Assembly (NCBI RefSeq): GCF_041549525.1
Contig: NZ_CP157456.1
Coordinates: 3,348,001-3,412,000 of the forward strand
Reading direction: 5' to 3'
From: Paenarthrobacter aurescens
GTDB taxonomy: Bacteria; Actinomycetota; Actinomycetes; Actinomycetales; Micrococcaceae
DNA: 64,000 bases
The notes beneath the pieces are model-generated. The model did not search any database, was not told where the DNA came from, and saw only the letters and a program-made list of their open reading frames with translations. Shown here in pieces: positions 52,355 to 61,061 of the stretch. The first letter of the stretch is position 1, and every line of letters begins with the position of its first letter. The position numbers and the translations under genes are program-made.

Positions 52355-53047
52355 ATGAGTCCAGACGCCTTGGTTGAAGACATTGCGCACCTCTTGGAAG
52401 TCTGGGTGGCCGGCTGGTCCGGCTGCCGCGGCTATGAGTTACGCCAAGAGGGCCGCTTCCCTGCCACACTTCGCGCCGATAAGACCGGTGACTGGGAGTA
52501 TTTCGCCCACGATCCTTCAGATGATGAGTTCGCCGCCTTGGCCGACAAGACGGCAGAAGCTCCAACACGGATCCTGACGATCCTCACCAATGATGTCCAA
52601 CGGTATAAATACCTCGCTGAACAGCGCGGGCTGACCGTGACCTCCGCGTCCCAGACCATGATGGTGGTGGACATGGAGACCCAGGATTCCGAGGATCCCT
52701 GGCTCCCGGACGACGACTTGGAGCTCGCTACCTCCGAATCCAACGGCGTCCACTATGCAGTGGTGCACTCCGGCGAGCAGGTGGCCGCCAGCGGCCGGGT
52801 GTACGTGGTCAACGGCACAGCGATCTTCGACAAGATCGTTACCGAACCGGATTTCCAACGCCGTGGCCTGGGTAGCTTCATCATGAAAGCCCTGGCTGCT
52901 CAAGCTTTCGCCCATGATGTGGAGAACGGTCTTCTCCTGGCCTCGCTGGATGGCCAAAAGCTCTACTCCCACCTTGGATGGGATGTGGTGTGCCACGTCC
53001 TCATGATGTCCAGTGGTTCCGAAGGATCAGACCTCTCAGGAGCATAG
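52355..53047 (+). CDS. GNAT-family acetyltransferase
   Basis: The ~230-residue protein has an N-terminal ~110-residue domain and a C-terminal GNAT fold: HYAVVHSGEQVAASGRVYVV, IFDKIVTEPDFQRRGLGSFI (acetyl-CoA pyrophosphate loop RRGLG) and LDGQKLYSHLGW. An ATG at 52313 is in frame as well; the ATG at 52355 is preceded by a possible -10 (CATACT) seven bases upstream and could be leaderless. Substrate unknown. It is followed by the helicase gene after 83 bp. Confidence 0.8.
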   Translation: MSPDALVEDIAHLLEVWVAGWSGCRGYELRQEGRFPATLRADKTGDWEYFAHDPSDDEFAALADKTAEAPTRILTILTNDVQRYKYLAEQRGLTVTSASQTMMVVDMETQDSEDPWLPDDDLELATSESNGVHYAVVHSGEQVAASGRVYVVNGTAIFDKIVTEPDFQRRGLGSFIMKALAAQAFAHDVENGLLLASLDGQKLYSHLGWDVVCHVLMMSSGSEGSDLSGA

Positions 53048-53130
53048 AAACTCCCGTATTAAAGCAATGCCCGACGGCGGCGCCCCAAGGTGCCGCCGTT
53101 GGCGTGCCCGCACAGTGACAGAATGATTCG

Positions 53131-55473
53131 GTGGCTGCACCGAATTCTTTGATCTCTTTGCTGGGCCGGACACCGGACCCTGAGCAGCTGCGCCATGTCC
53201 ACACCATCCCCGCCCGGAAAGCAATCAACGAGCCCTGGCCGGGGTGGGTCCACCCGGATGTGGTGGCAGCCTACGGTGCACTGGGCATCCATGAACCCTA
53301 CCGTCACCAGATCCAGGCGGCAGACCTCGCCCATTCCGGACAGCACGTGGTCATCGCCACGGGAACTGCTTCCGGAAAGTCGCTCGCTTACCAGTTGCCG
53401 GCCTTGGATGCGATTCACCGGTCCGAGCTGCGGGTCCTGTCAGATCCGGGCAAGATTCACGACGACGGCGCCGTCACGTTGTACTTGTCCCCTACCAAGG
53501 CCTTGGCTGCGGACCAGCTCGCGGCAATCCGTTCGCTGAAGTTGCCCACGGTGCGCGCCGAAACCTATGACGGCGATACTGATGTCTCCGCCAGGCGTTG
53601 GATCCGCGACCACGCCAACTTCATCCTTGCCAATCCGGACATGCTGCACTTCGGCATTCTTCCCAACCACTCATGGTGGGCACGGTTCTTCCGGCGGCTG
53701 CGCTACGTCATTGTGGACGAAGCACATAGTTACCGGGGTGTCTTCGGATCCCACGTGGCCAATCTGATGCGGCGCTTGCGCCGGATCTGCGCTTACTACG
53801 GCGCTGGGAGCTCCTTCCCTGAGCCGGTGTTCATTGCCGCTTCCGCCACAGCATCGGATCCAGGGGTTTCCTTCGGGCGGCTCATCGGTGCTCCCGTCCG
53901 GGAAGTCTCCGAAGACTGCTCGCCGCACGGTTCCACTACGGTGGCGTTCTGGGAGCCCGCGCTGACCGACGTCAAGGGTGAAAATGGTGCTAAGCAGCGC
54001 AGAACAGCAGTTGCCGAGACAGCGGATATTCTGGCCAATCTTGTCTCGTCGCGCGTCAGGACCATCGCGTTCATCAAGTCGCGTCGCGGTGCAGAGTCCA
54101 TTGCCTCCATCACTAAGAGACTGCTTGACGATGTGGATCCCAGTCTTCCCGGGCGGGTAGCGGCGTACAGGTCCGGGTACTTGCCCGAGGAGCGGCGCGC
54201 CTTGGAACAGGCTTTGAGATCCGGCCAGCTGCTGGGGGTCTCCAGTACCTCCGCCCTGGAACTTGGTATCGATATTTCCGGACTTGATGCCGTCCTGGTG
54301 GCAGGGTGGCCTGGCACCCGGGCGTCTCTCTTCCAGCAGATCGGCCGCGCAGGTCGCGCAGGACAGGATGCCATTGCAGCTTTCGTGGCAAGCGATGATC
54401 CCTTGGATACGTACTTGGTGAACCACCCGGAAGCGATTTTTGACGTTTCCGTGGAGGCTACGGTCTTCGATCCCGGCAACCCGTACGTCCTTGGCCCGCA
54501 CTTGTGCGCGGCAGCGGCCGAATTGCCGATCGGTCCGGCAGAGCTTGATCTGTTTGGTCTCACGGCCGAGGGTCTCCTTGATCGTTTGGTCATCCAGGGC
54601 TATCTGCGTAAGCGGCCTGCAGGATGGTTCTGGACGCATCCGGAGAGCGCCGCGGGGATGGTGAACCTCCGGGCCGACGGAGGTGGACCGGTGAGCATTG
54701 TGGACGCTGAAACGGGCTCGCTTCTGGGCACCATGGACTCGCCGCAAACTCACTATCAAGCCCACACGGGCGCCATCTATGTCCACCAAGGTGAGAGCTA
54801 CCTGGTGGAGGAACTCAACGAAACCGATCACTGCGTCATGGTGCGCCGGGTCAACCCTGACTTTTACACCACGGCCAGGGATGTAACCCAGATTGAGGTC
54901 CTTGAAACTTCGCGCTCGGTTCAATGGGGCGATATCACTGTGCACTTTGGCGACGTCAAAGTAACTACCCAAGTGGTTTCCTTCCAACGTAAGGCTTTGA
55001 TTTCCAACGAGATCCTCGGCGAAGAACCTCTCGATTTGGGTGCCAGGGACCTCTTCACCAAGGCCGTCTGGTTTGTGGTGGACAACCGTTCGCTGCACGG
55101 AGCCGGACTGGTGGAGGCTGAGTTCCCCGGGGCGCTGCATGCGGCTGAACATGCTGCAATTGGGCTCCTCCCCTTAGTGGCTTCAAGTGACCGCTGGGAC
55201 ATCGGCGGCGTCTCCACGGCTCTCCATGCCGACACAGGTGTGCCAACGATCTTCGTTTACGACGGTCATCCCGGTGGCGCCGGCTTTGCTGAGCGCGGTT
55301 TCGAGAAGGCCAAAATTTGGCTGACAGCCACCCGCGAAGCCATCAAAGCGTGCGAGTGCGATGCCGGCTGCCCGTCCTGTGTTCAGTCCCCTAAATGCGG
55401 GAACAAGAACAACCCGTTGGACAAAGCGGCCGCCATCACACTCCTGGACGTTTTGCTGAAGGACGCAAGATAG
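53131..55473 (+). CDS. DEAD/DEAH-box helicase, MrfA (YprA) type
   Basis: The 780-residue superfamily 2 helicase has Walker A ATGTASGKS (76-84), DEAH box (196-199), motif SAT (IAASATAS) and motif VI (QQIGRAGRAGQ). The C-terminal DUF1998-like region carries a cysteine cluster KACECDAGCPSCVQSPKCG, as in the Bacillus mitomycin repair factor MrfA. In actinobacteria this gene is the 'helicase' of the helicase/secretion neighbourhood next to tad genes, exactly as here. It starts at a GTG. A role in nucleotide-excision-like repair of crosslinks is plausible. Confidence 0.9.
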   Translation: MAAPNSLISLLGRTPDPEQLRHVHTIPARKAINEPWPGWVHPDVVAAYGALGIHEPYRHQIQAADLAHSGQHVVIATGTASGKSLAYQLPALDAIHRSELRVLSDPGKIHDDGAVTLYLSPTKALAADQLAAIRSLKLPTVRAETYDGDTDVSARRWIRDHANFILANPDMLHFGILPNHSWWARFFRRLRYVIVDEAHSYRGVFGSHVANLMRRLRRICAYYGAGSSFPEPVFIAASATASDPGVSFGRLIGAPVREVSEDCSPHGSTTVAFWEPALTDVKGENGAKQRRTAVAETADILANLVSSRVRTIAFIKSRRGAESIASITKRLLDDVDPSLPGRVAAYRSGYLPEERRALEQALRSGQLLGVSSTSALELGIDISGLDAVLVAGWPGTRASLFQQIGRAGRAGQDAIAAFVASDDPLDTYLVNHPEAIFDVSVEATVFDPGNPYVLGPHLCAAAAELPIGPAELDLFGLTAEGLLDRLVIQGYLRKRPAGWFWTHPESAAGMVNLRADGGGPVSIVDAETGSLLGTMDSPQTHYQAHTGAIYVHQGESYLVEELNETDHCVMVRRVNPDFYTTARDVTQIEVLETSRSVQWGDITVHFGDVKVTTQVVSFQRKALISNEILGEEPLDLGARDLFTKAVWFVVDNRSLHGAGLVEAEFPGALHAAEHAAIGLLPLVASSDRWDIGGVSTALHADTGVPTIFVYDGHPGGAGFAERGFEKAKIWLTATREAIKACECDAGCPSCVQSPKCGNKNNPLDKAAAITLLDVLLKDAR

Positions 55474-55552
55474 CGGGTCCGCGGAGCAGCGCCAGCGGGT
55501 GTGGCAGTGCCAGCGGGTGTGGCAGCGCCAGCAGGTGGAGCGCTTTGCCTCC

Positions 55553-55915
55553 TTAGGGAGGAGGTCCCGCCCGCGCGCGGCCAGTGGCGACGCCCCACTG
55601 GAAGGGCTGGGCCAGCTCGGTGCCAACCTCCACCACGTCCCCGCCGACCACCGTGCAGGACGTGATCTTTGCCGCGTGTTTCCCTGCCACTTCTGATGCA
55701 ACGGCACAAGGATCCCCGGGGGTTAGCCCGCGTGCAGCATCGGCGGCGGCAAGAGCTGCAAGATCCGCTGCAGAGGCCGCCCGGGATGCCATTACACCGG
55801 CCTGCGCCAGTAAAAGCAGCCCCAGCAGCAGGGCTGTTACCACCGCACCCAAGGCCAGACCGAGAACGGTTCCAGCTCCGCGCTCATGCTGGTTCTCCGG
55901 CCGAACCCACTTCAT
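55553..55915 (-). CDS. TadE/TadG-like pilus assembly protein (helicase/secretion neighbourhood)
   Basis: The 120-residue protein has an N-terminal membrane segment (GAGTVLGLALGAVVTALLLG) followed by an Ala-rich helix ASRAASAADLAALAAADAAR, matching the actinobacterial TadE-like family found near this helicase (compare Rv3654c). A Cys pair (PCAVASEV, SCTVVGG) may form a disulfide in the exported part. The ATG at 55915 overlaps the upstream TadE gene by four bases. It is the last gene of the tad operon. Confidence 0.85.
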   Translation of the reverse strand: MKWVRPENQHERGAGTVLGLALGAVVTALLLGLLLLAQAGVMASRAASAADLAALAAADAARGLTPGDPCAVASEVAGKHAAKITSCTVVGGDVVEVGTELAQPFQWGVATGRARAGPPP

Positions 55916-56298
55916 GGGGTGGCCGCTTCTGCCCGGGCTGTTGCCGAGGCCTTCAGCGTCCACGGTATGAGCGGTCCCAAGGCTCCGCCTACTGGCGAGG
56001 ACGCGGTCACAGTGACCCAGTCGCCGTCGTCGGTCAATGATGTTGTAACGCCCTCCCCGGCAAGTCGCTTGACGATTCCGTCCACCGAGCCGGAGGTTTC
56101 ACCCCGAGCAGAGGCGCGCGCTCCGGCCCTCGCAGCATCTTCCAGCCGGAGTTGGGTGATCCCCGCTGCGCCGCCTGCCAGCAGGAATGCCAGGAGCAAC
56201 ACGACAGCCGGTAACGCTACTGCGAACTCCGCTGTCACAGCACCCCACTCCTTTTCCTTCCGGAAGGCTCTCCCACGGGCAGGCAGCGGACCGGTCAT
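55912..56298 (-). CDS. TadE-family pseudopilin-like protein
   Basis: The 128-residue protein has the prepilin-type motif GAVTAEFAVALPAVV with the conserved Glu five residues into the hydrophobic segment, then a helical exported part ending in TARAEAATP. It is the TadE homolog of the operon (compare Rv3655c) and would be cut by a TadV-type peptidase encoded elsewhere. Four-base overlaps with both neighbours show strict translational coupling. Confidence 0.88.
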   Translation of the reverse strand: MTGPLPARGRAFRKEKEWGAVTAEFAVALPAVVLLLAFLLAGGAAGITQLRLEDAARAGARASARGETSGSVDGIVKRLAGEGVTTSLTDDGDWVTVTASSPVGGALGPLIPWTLKASATARAEAATP

Positions 56299-56792
56299 GG
56301 CAGGGACAACGCCGTACGGATCAAGTTGAGCAGGAAGCCGCGTACCTCTTCGCTCCGAAGAATGACCACCAGCAGCCCCGCGAGGCCCACGGCAGCAAGG
56401 GTGGCAATGGCGTACTCTGCCGTGGCCATGCCGGCCTCGGAGCCCATGAGCTTTGCCCGTGTGCTTACCCTTGCCAGGAAGCCCTCCTCTCTGCGGAAGC
56501 CATCCCGCGTCCGCAAACCCTCTTCCTCAAGTGGCCCGTGGTCGGACTGGGCAAGTTCCTCAAAGCCTGCTCCCAACTGCCAGGTTTCTTCCTCGAGATC
56601 GAATGACTCAAGATCGATTGGGTCAAGATCGATTGGCTCAGGAACGTTGTGGTCGAGCTCGTACTCAGAGAGTTCGTCGTACCGGGTGGCCTCTGGCTCC
56701 GTGGAAGAAGTTCCACGAACTTCACGGGACGCTTGCCGATCCCGTGGCATGTCCATGAGCAGGCCAGGAAGTGGAGTGGAGAGTGTTTTCAC
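56295..56792 (-). CDS. Flp-type pilin (DUF4244) with long acidic N-terminal extension
   Basis: The C-terminal ~50 residues are the DUF4244/Flp-pilin-like segment EAGMATAEYAIATLAAVGLA, with the conserved Glu near a hydrophobic helix. Unlike the ~60-70-residue mycobacterial Rv3656c, the protein has a 115-residue N-terminal extension with an acidic run (ELDHNVPEPIDLDPIDLESF, LEEE). The GTG at 56792 has AAGGA seven bases upstream, and no ribosome site precedes the internal Met codons, so the extension appears real. The extension would stay cytosolic before processing. Confidence 0.83.
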   Translation of the reverse strand: MKTLSTPLPGLLMDMPRDRQASREVRGTSSTEPEATRYDELSEYELDHNVPEPIDLDPIDLESFDLEEETWQLGAGFEELAQSDHGPLEEEGLRTRDGFRREEGFLARVSTRAKLMGSEAGMATAEYAIATLAAVGLAGLLVVILRSEEVRGFLLNLIRTALSLP

Positions 56793-56955
56793 GGTGGGTT
56801 CCTTTCAAGAATCGCCGGCTCTTTGCCGGCACAACCGACTCTTCCGCGGTCCGGAGGAGCCCGGAAGAAGGCGATCTTCGCAAGTGGATAACCTGTGCCG
56901 TCCGGATGGCTGTGGAGGAATGGTGGTTGCTTCCTCCGCATTTCAACCCGGGCGT

Positions 56956-57573
56956 TCAGCCAGAAGGAAGCATGGCGATCAGGACAGGGATGATGCCCAG
57001 GCAGATAAATGCAGGCAGGGAACAGAGGCCCAGAGGAACCACGAGCTTTACGCCCAAAGCAGCGGCCCTCTTCTCTGCAGCGCGGAACTGCTCACGCCGT
57101 TCCCTCGCAGCCTGTGCATAGAGGATGGAAGCCGACGGCGCACCAGTCAGTGCTGCGAAAGCCAACGCATTCTTGAGGCGGACTACTTCAGGTGGGAGCT
57201 TGGAGGGTGTTTGCCAGGCAGACTCCCAGTCGGCACCGATGGCCAGTGCGGCAACAACGGGCCGAAGCGACTCCCTGATGGGCGGTGAGGCACACTTGGC
57301 GATTAGTTCAAGTGCCCGTCCGATTCCGGCTCCGGCGTCGAGCATCGATGCCACCAACTCCAGCATCATGGCCGTGTCCCGAAGCCCGTCTGCTGCCGGA
57401 TCCACAAGGGTTGCTGCCGAGGACCTCTGAGTTGCTTCGGCCTCCCTCCCCGGGGGAAGCAACTGCACTCTTGTCCGTAGCGGCGCCACTCTTGTCTTCA
57501 GCGGTGCCGCGAAACTCAAGTATGCCGCCAGCACCAAAACCGCCGTCATCGCCCACACCGGAGCGTCGTGCAT
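56956..57573 (-). CDS. tadC: Type II/IV secretion system F-domain protein TadC
   Basis: The 205-residue inner-membrane protein has the T2SSF domain: RDTAMMLELVASMLDAGAGI, ASPPIRESLRPVVAALAIGA and a C-terminal pair of membrane segments (LVVPLGLCSLPAFICLGIIP). It forms the platform of the Tad/Flp pilus with TadB. The ATG shares a base with the TadB stop (TGATG). A 163-bp gap with no clear promoter separates it from the pilin gene. Confidence 0.88.
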   Translation of the reverse strand: MHDAPVWAMTAVLVLAAYLSFAAPLKTRVAPLRTRVQLLPPGREAEATQRSSAATLVDPAADGLRDTAMMLELVASMLDAGAGIGRALELIAKCASPPIRESLRPVVAALAIGADWESAWQTPSKLPPEVVRLKNALAFAALTGAPSASILYAQAARERREQFRAAEKRAAALGVKLVVPLGLCSLPAFICLGIIPVLIAMLPSG

Positions 57574-58370
57574 CAGGGCCTCCCGGTGGCGGACGCGACC
57601 AGCCGGGAGGACCAAACGCGGCCGGCTGCAGTAAGAAGGAGTCCAACCGCGAAAGTGGCAACACCCAGGAAGTTGTTCAACAGGATCCCCAGAGGATCCA
57701 CACCCAGCGCCATTCCCAGCCCCAGCCCGAACACGGGCAGCCAGGACAACAGCCGAACCGTGGCTTTAGGACCTGCGAGCGCCGTTTGACGTGCGGCTTC
57801 GGAGTCTTCTTCGGCCTCCAATTGGGCTGCGAAGCGGGTGAGGAGGTCAGCCAACGGGCAGCCACTGGTCTCGGCGATATCCAGGCAGGCTGCCAACTCC
57901 ATCCATATGCGGCGCTCAGAGCTACCCCGTTGCGGATACGCCTTCACGGAAGCGTCCCGGATGGCGTCGGCTGGAGAATTTCCCACTGTGGACGCTGCCC
58001 GCGCTGCTGCGAGAACCTGGAGTGACTGATTGGACAGCCCGCTGTTTCCCTGTTGTGCAGCGGAGCTCTTGGCACCCTCCACGGCCTGATGTGAACCATG
58101 GACAATCCATAGCTCTTCCCACAGCCGGAGGGCACCGCGCCCGCCACGTAAGAGGGCCGCGAGCTGTTGCACCAACACCCCGAGAGATAAAGGTGCGTGA
58201 CGCTTTCGCCGCTCTGGCCGCCCCAGCCATACCGTTGGACGAACAGCGGGGTTCCTGTTCCGGTCCGCGGGTTGACCCAGGCTCAGGCGGAAACGCCGGA
58301 TACCAAGCCGATGGCCCGTGAACTGCAGCCAAGCCGCGAGTGCCGTTATCAGGACGAATGCGACGATCAT
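57573..58370 (-). CDS. tadB: Type II/IV secretion system F-domain protein TadB
   Basis: The 265-residue protein has an N-terminal membrane segment, a T2SSF domain (LVQQLAALLRGGRGALRLWE, ACLDIAETSGCPLADLL) and two C-terminal membrane segments separated by GMALGVDPLGILLNN. It pairs with TadC. It overlaps the TadA ATPase gene by four bases. Confidence 0.88.
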   Translation of the reverse strand: MIVAFVLITALAAWLQFTGHRLGIRRFRLSLGQPADRNRNPAVRPTVWLGRPERRKRHAPLSLGVLVQQLAALLRGGRGALRLWEELWIVHGSHQAVEGAKSSAAQQGNSGLSNQSLQVLAAARAASTVGNSPADAIRDASVKAYPQRGSSERRIWMELAACLDIAETSGCPLADLLTRFAAQLEAEEDSEAARQTALAGPKATVRLLSWLPVFGLGLGMALGVDPLGILLNNFLGVATFAVGLLLTAAGRVWSSRLVASATGRP

Positions 58371-59749
58371 GGGCCGTCAACTGCTCGGTGCATACCCAAG
58401 TGACCGGACCCGGTTGGCGGGAGGCTACTTATCATCCGGGCCCGGCGCCGAGGGGATCCGGCTAGTGGTGCCGATTCCTCTGGTTCTGCTGGCCCCGATT
58501 GTTGTGACCGCCCGGCGTGAACCTGAACCTGCCCTACTTCCGTGGCCCACGGATCGAGAGAGAGCCGGGCGGAGAGCCCGGGCCATGCAGGGCCGGGCTC
58601 CATTCCTGTGGGGCGCCAGCTAAGGGCGGCCAGTACCTTTTGCCCCTCACGGGTATCTGTCACAACCCCAATGGACGCTACTTTCCGCCCTGATGCTGTT
58701 CGGTCCACGTGGATTACCACGTCAAGGGCGCTGGAGACCTGCAACCGCACGGCTTCGGCGTTCAATCCCGCCAAAGCACCAAGCGCCACCAACCGGGCCG
58801 GCACGGCTTCGGCGGTGTTGGCATGGATGGTACCCCCGCCACCTGTGTGGCCAGTGTTGAGTGCGGTGAGCAGTTCGCGGACTTCAGCACCACGGCATTC
58901 CCCTACTATCAACCTGTCCGGGCGCATTCGGAGGGCCTGGCGAACCAGTTCACCAAGGTCCAAGGCCCCGCCGCCTTCAAGGTTTCCGTGGCGTGATTCC
59001 AGGGTCACAACGTGTGGGTGAACGGGGTTGAGCTCTGCAGCGTCCTCGATCAGGACCAATCGTTCGGTGGGATGACTCAACCCAAGCATGGTGGAGAGCA
59101 GGGTAGTTTTTCCCGAGCCTGTTGCTCCGCTGATCAGAAAACTCAGTTTGTTCGCCATAACGGCCCGGAGAACCGACTCGACGTGTTCTGAAAACATGCC
59201 GCTTTTCCTCAACTCGGAGAGGGTAAACACCTCATCCCGTCGGATGCGGACGGACAGCAAGGTCCCGGCCGTTGAGATGGGCGCGAGCACTGCATGCACA
59301 CGGTATCCGCCCTTGAGCCGAACGTCCACGCAGGGGGAACCATCGTCCAATCGCCTTCCTCCGGCTGAAACCAGGCGGGTAGCCAGGGACCTGATCTGTT
59401 GTTCGGTGTCGAAGCGCACAGAGGAACGCTCCAGGCCGTTCCCGCGGTCCAACCACACCGAATCCGGGCCGTTGACGAAGATGTCCGTGACAGCTGGATC
59501 CTGCGCGAGGGGTTGAAGAGGCCCCAGTCCGTTCAGCTCAGCGTTGATGGATTCAGCTGCCTCCAACGCTCCGGCTGTTCCCAATAATCTGCCGCTCGCC
59601 TGAACTGCTGCTGCAACAGTAGACGGCGTTACGGGGCCACTGTTTGCGAGCACGGATTCCCGTACCGTTTCCAGAAGAACCGAGTCCAACCTGCGTCCGT
59701 CCCTGCGGCGGTTTACCTCGACGGAGTGGCTCACTGGATTGCGGGTCAC
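58367..59749 (-). CDS. tadA: Tad pilus assembly ATPase TadA/CpaF
   Basis: The 460-residue secretion ATPase powers pilus extension (and in other bacteria retraction). It has the N-terminal CpaF domain (DPAVTDIFVNGPDSVWLDRG), Walker A GATGSGKT (208-215), Walker B (RLIVGECRGAEV), the His box (TGGGGTIHANTA) and Arg residues in RPDRLI. The C-terminal ~90 residues are Pro/Gly-rich and not family-like. Compare Rv3659c. It overlaps the CpaE-like gene by four bases. Confidence 0.93.
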   Translation of the reverse strand: MTRNPVSHSVEVNRRRDGRRLDSVLLETVRESVLANSGPVTPSTVAAAVQASGRLLGTAGALEAAESINAELNGLGPLQPLAQDPAVTDIFVNGPDSVWLDRGNGLERSSVRFDTEQQIRSLATRLVSAGGRRLDDGSPCVDVRLKGGYRVHAVLAPISTAGTLLSVRIRRDEVFTLSELRKSGMFSEHVESVLRAVMANKLSFLISGATGSGKTTLLSTMLGLSHPTERLVLIEDAAELNPVHPHVVTLESRHGNLEGGGALDLGELVRQALRMRPDRLIVGECRGAEVRELLTALNTGHTGGGGTIHANTAEAVPARLVALGALAGLNAEAVRLQVSSALDVVIHVDRTASGRKVASIGVVTDTREGQKVLAALSWRPTGMEPGPAWPGLSARLSLDPWATEVGQVQVHAGRSQQSGPAEPEESAPLAGSPRRRARMISSLPPTGSGHLGMHRAVDGP

Positions 59750-60912
59750 TGGATTCCTCCGTTCAGTTCCAGTACAGAACCTGCGAAGCGGCTCACTGCT
59801 TTCCGCCGGCCGAACTCCAGCAGCCGACCCATTTCCGTGCCGGCCGCAACACCGCGAATCTCCGGCAAGAGACCCAACAACGGCAATCCCAAGGACTCTG
59901 CAATCATGGCTGCATCCACGGACGTGGTGCCGCTTCCCCGGACCAGCAGACCGGCCTCGATGGGCGGGAGTTCGTTAAGAACACGAGTAGCTGCCACCGC
60001 GGATCTGAGGTGGGCCTGGGTCAGCAGCAGGATCTTGTCGCAATCCCACGCGAGCGTGGCAAGTCCCTCACCGCTGCGACCGATGTCCACGATGATGAGT
60101 TCGAAGCTCCGGCGTGCAGCGTCCACAACAGCAGATACGGCGTCAGCCGCAGGGACATGCACTTGTTCCCGGGTCCCGGGCCAGGACAGGTATGCGAAAC
60201 CTCCGGCGACCGGAAGTGAGTCCCGGAACTGGGAAGGATCAATACTCCCCCGGGTTTCGGCGAAGTCCGGCCACCGAAGCCCGGGAATTTCCTGGGACGT
60301 CACTGCCAGCTCAAGGCCCCCACCCCAGCGGTCGCCATCAATGAGCACGGTGCTGATTCCCTGCCCGGCCGCGGCTTGGGCAAGCCAGATTGCAGTAGTG
60401 GTAGCTCCCGCCCCGCCGCTGCCTCCGATGATGCCCATGACTGTTCCTCCAGGGTCCGGGGACCCGGCCATGCTCAGGTGTTCAGCCAGCCAAGCGGCGG
60501 CCTCGGGAAGGACAGCAACCCGTTCAGCTCCCAGCGAGGCGGCCAGACGCCATAGGCCGTCACCTTCGGCGGCTTTGCCAAGCAACACGGTGGGAGCCCT
60601 TCGCCGGGGCGGTAGCTCGCGGACATCACTGCCCACCAGTACCACGTCAGCGGTGTCCCAGCCGTGGACGGCCCCGGCCACATCCACGGCCGTTCTCAGA
60701 CTTCCCCCCGCGGCAGCGACTATGCGTTTGGCTTCTTCCTGCAGATAGGGGTCTGCGGAAACGAGCAGTATCCCAACGGCTTCGTGTGGAACCCAGGATG
60801 AGTCGGCGGATCCTTGTTCCGTTGGTTTGTTGGATTGCCCGTATCTTTCTGGGGCCTGCCGGCTACGTCGAGGTTGCCTGTGCCCACGATCTCGCTTGCT
60901 CATGGCATCCAC
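59746..60912 (-). CDS. CpaE-like ParA/MinD-fold protein with altered Walker A
   Basis: The 388-residue protein has an N-terminal receiver-like half and a P-loop ATPase half, matching the actinobacterial CpaE-like family of tad loci (Rv3660c). The deviant Walker A reads GGSGGAGATTT (163-173), in which both lysines of KGG-x-GKT are missing, so ATP hydrolysis is doubtful; the family may use the fold as a localisation factor for the pilus machine. Other MinD features (IDGDRWGGGLE, ELIIVDIGRS) remain. It starts at a GTG; an ATG three codons on is an alternative. It is the first gene of the tad operon. Confidence 0.87.
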   Translation of the reverse strand: MDAMSKRDRGHRQPRRSRQAPERYGQSNKPTEQGSADSSWVPHEAVGILLVSADPYLQEEAKRIVAAAGGSLRTAVDVAGAVHGWDTADVVLVGSDVRELPPRRRAPTVLLGKAAEGDGLWRLAASLGAERVAVLPEAAAWLAEHLSMAGSPDPGGTVMGIIGGSGGAGATTTAIWLAQAAAGQGISTVLIDGDRWGGGLELAVTSQEIPGLRWPDFAETRGSIDPSQFRDSLPVAGGFAYLSWPGTREQVHVPAADAVSAVVDAARRSFELIIVDIGRSGEGLATLAWDCDKILLLTQAHLRSAVAATRVLNELPPIEAGLLVRGSGTTSVDAAMIAESLGLPLLGLLPEIRGVAAGTEMGRLLEFGRRKAVSRFAGSVLELNGGIQ

Positions 60913-61061
60913 ACTGGTTCAATGGGCGGATCAGGGTAAGGTCCGAATGCCCGTATGTGCACAACCCGGTGAGGCCGGAGCTGTGGAGGAACGGTCACGT
61001 CCCCACAACAGCGCGCACACTACAACACTGGAAGCCACAGCACCCCTGTGCACAAGGCAGA

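Noticed and set aside
53671..55152. Open frame of 493 codons antisense to the helicase
   Set aside because: No homology-like features; arises from the codon bias of the helicase gene.
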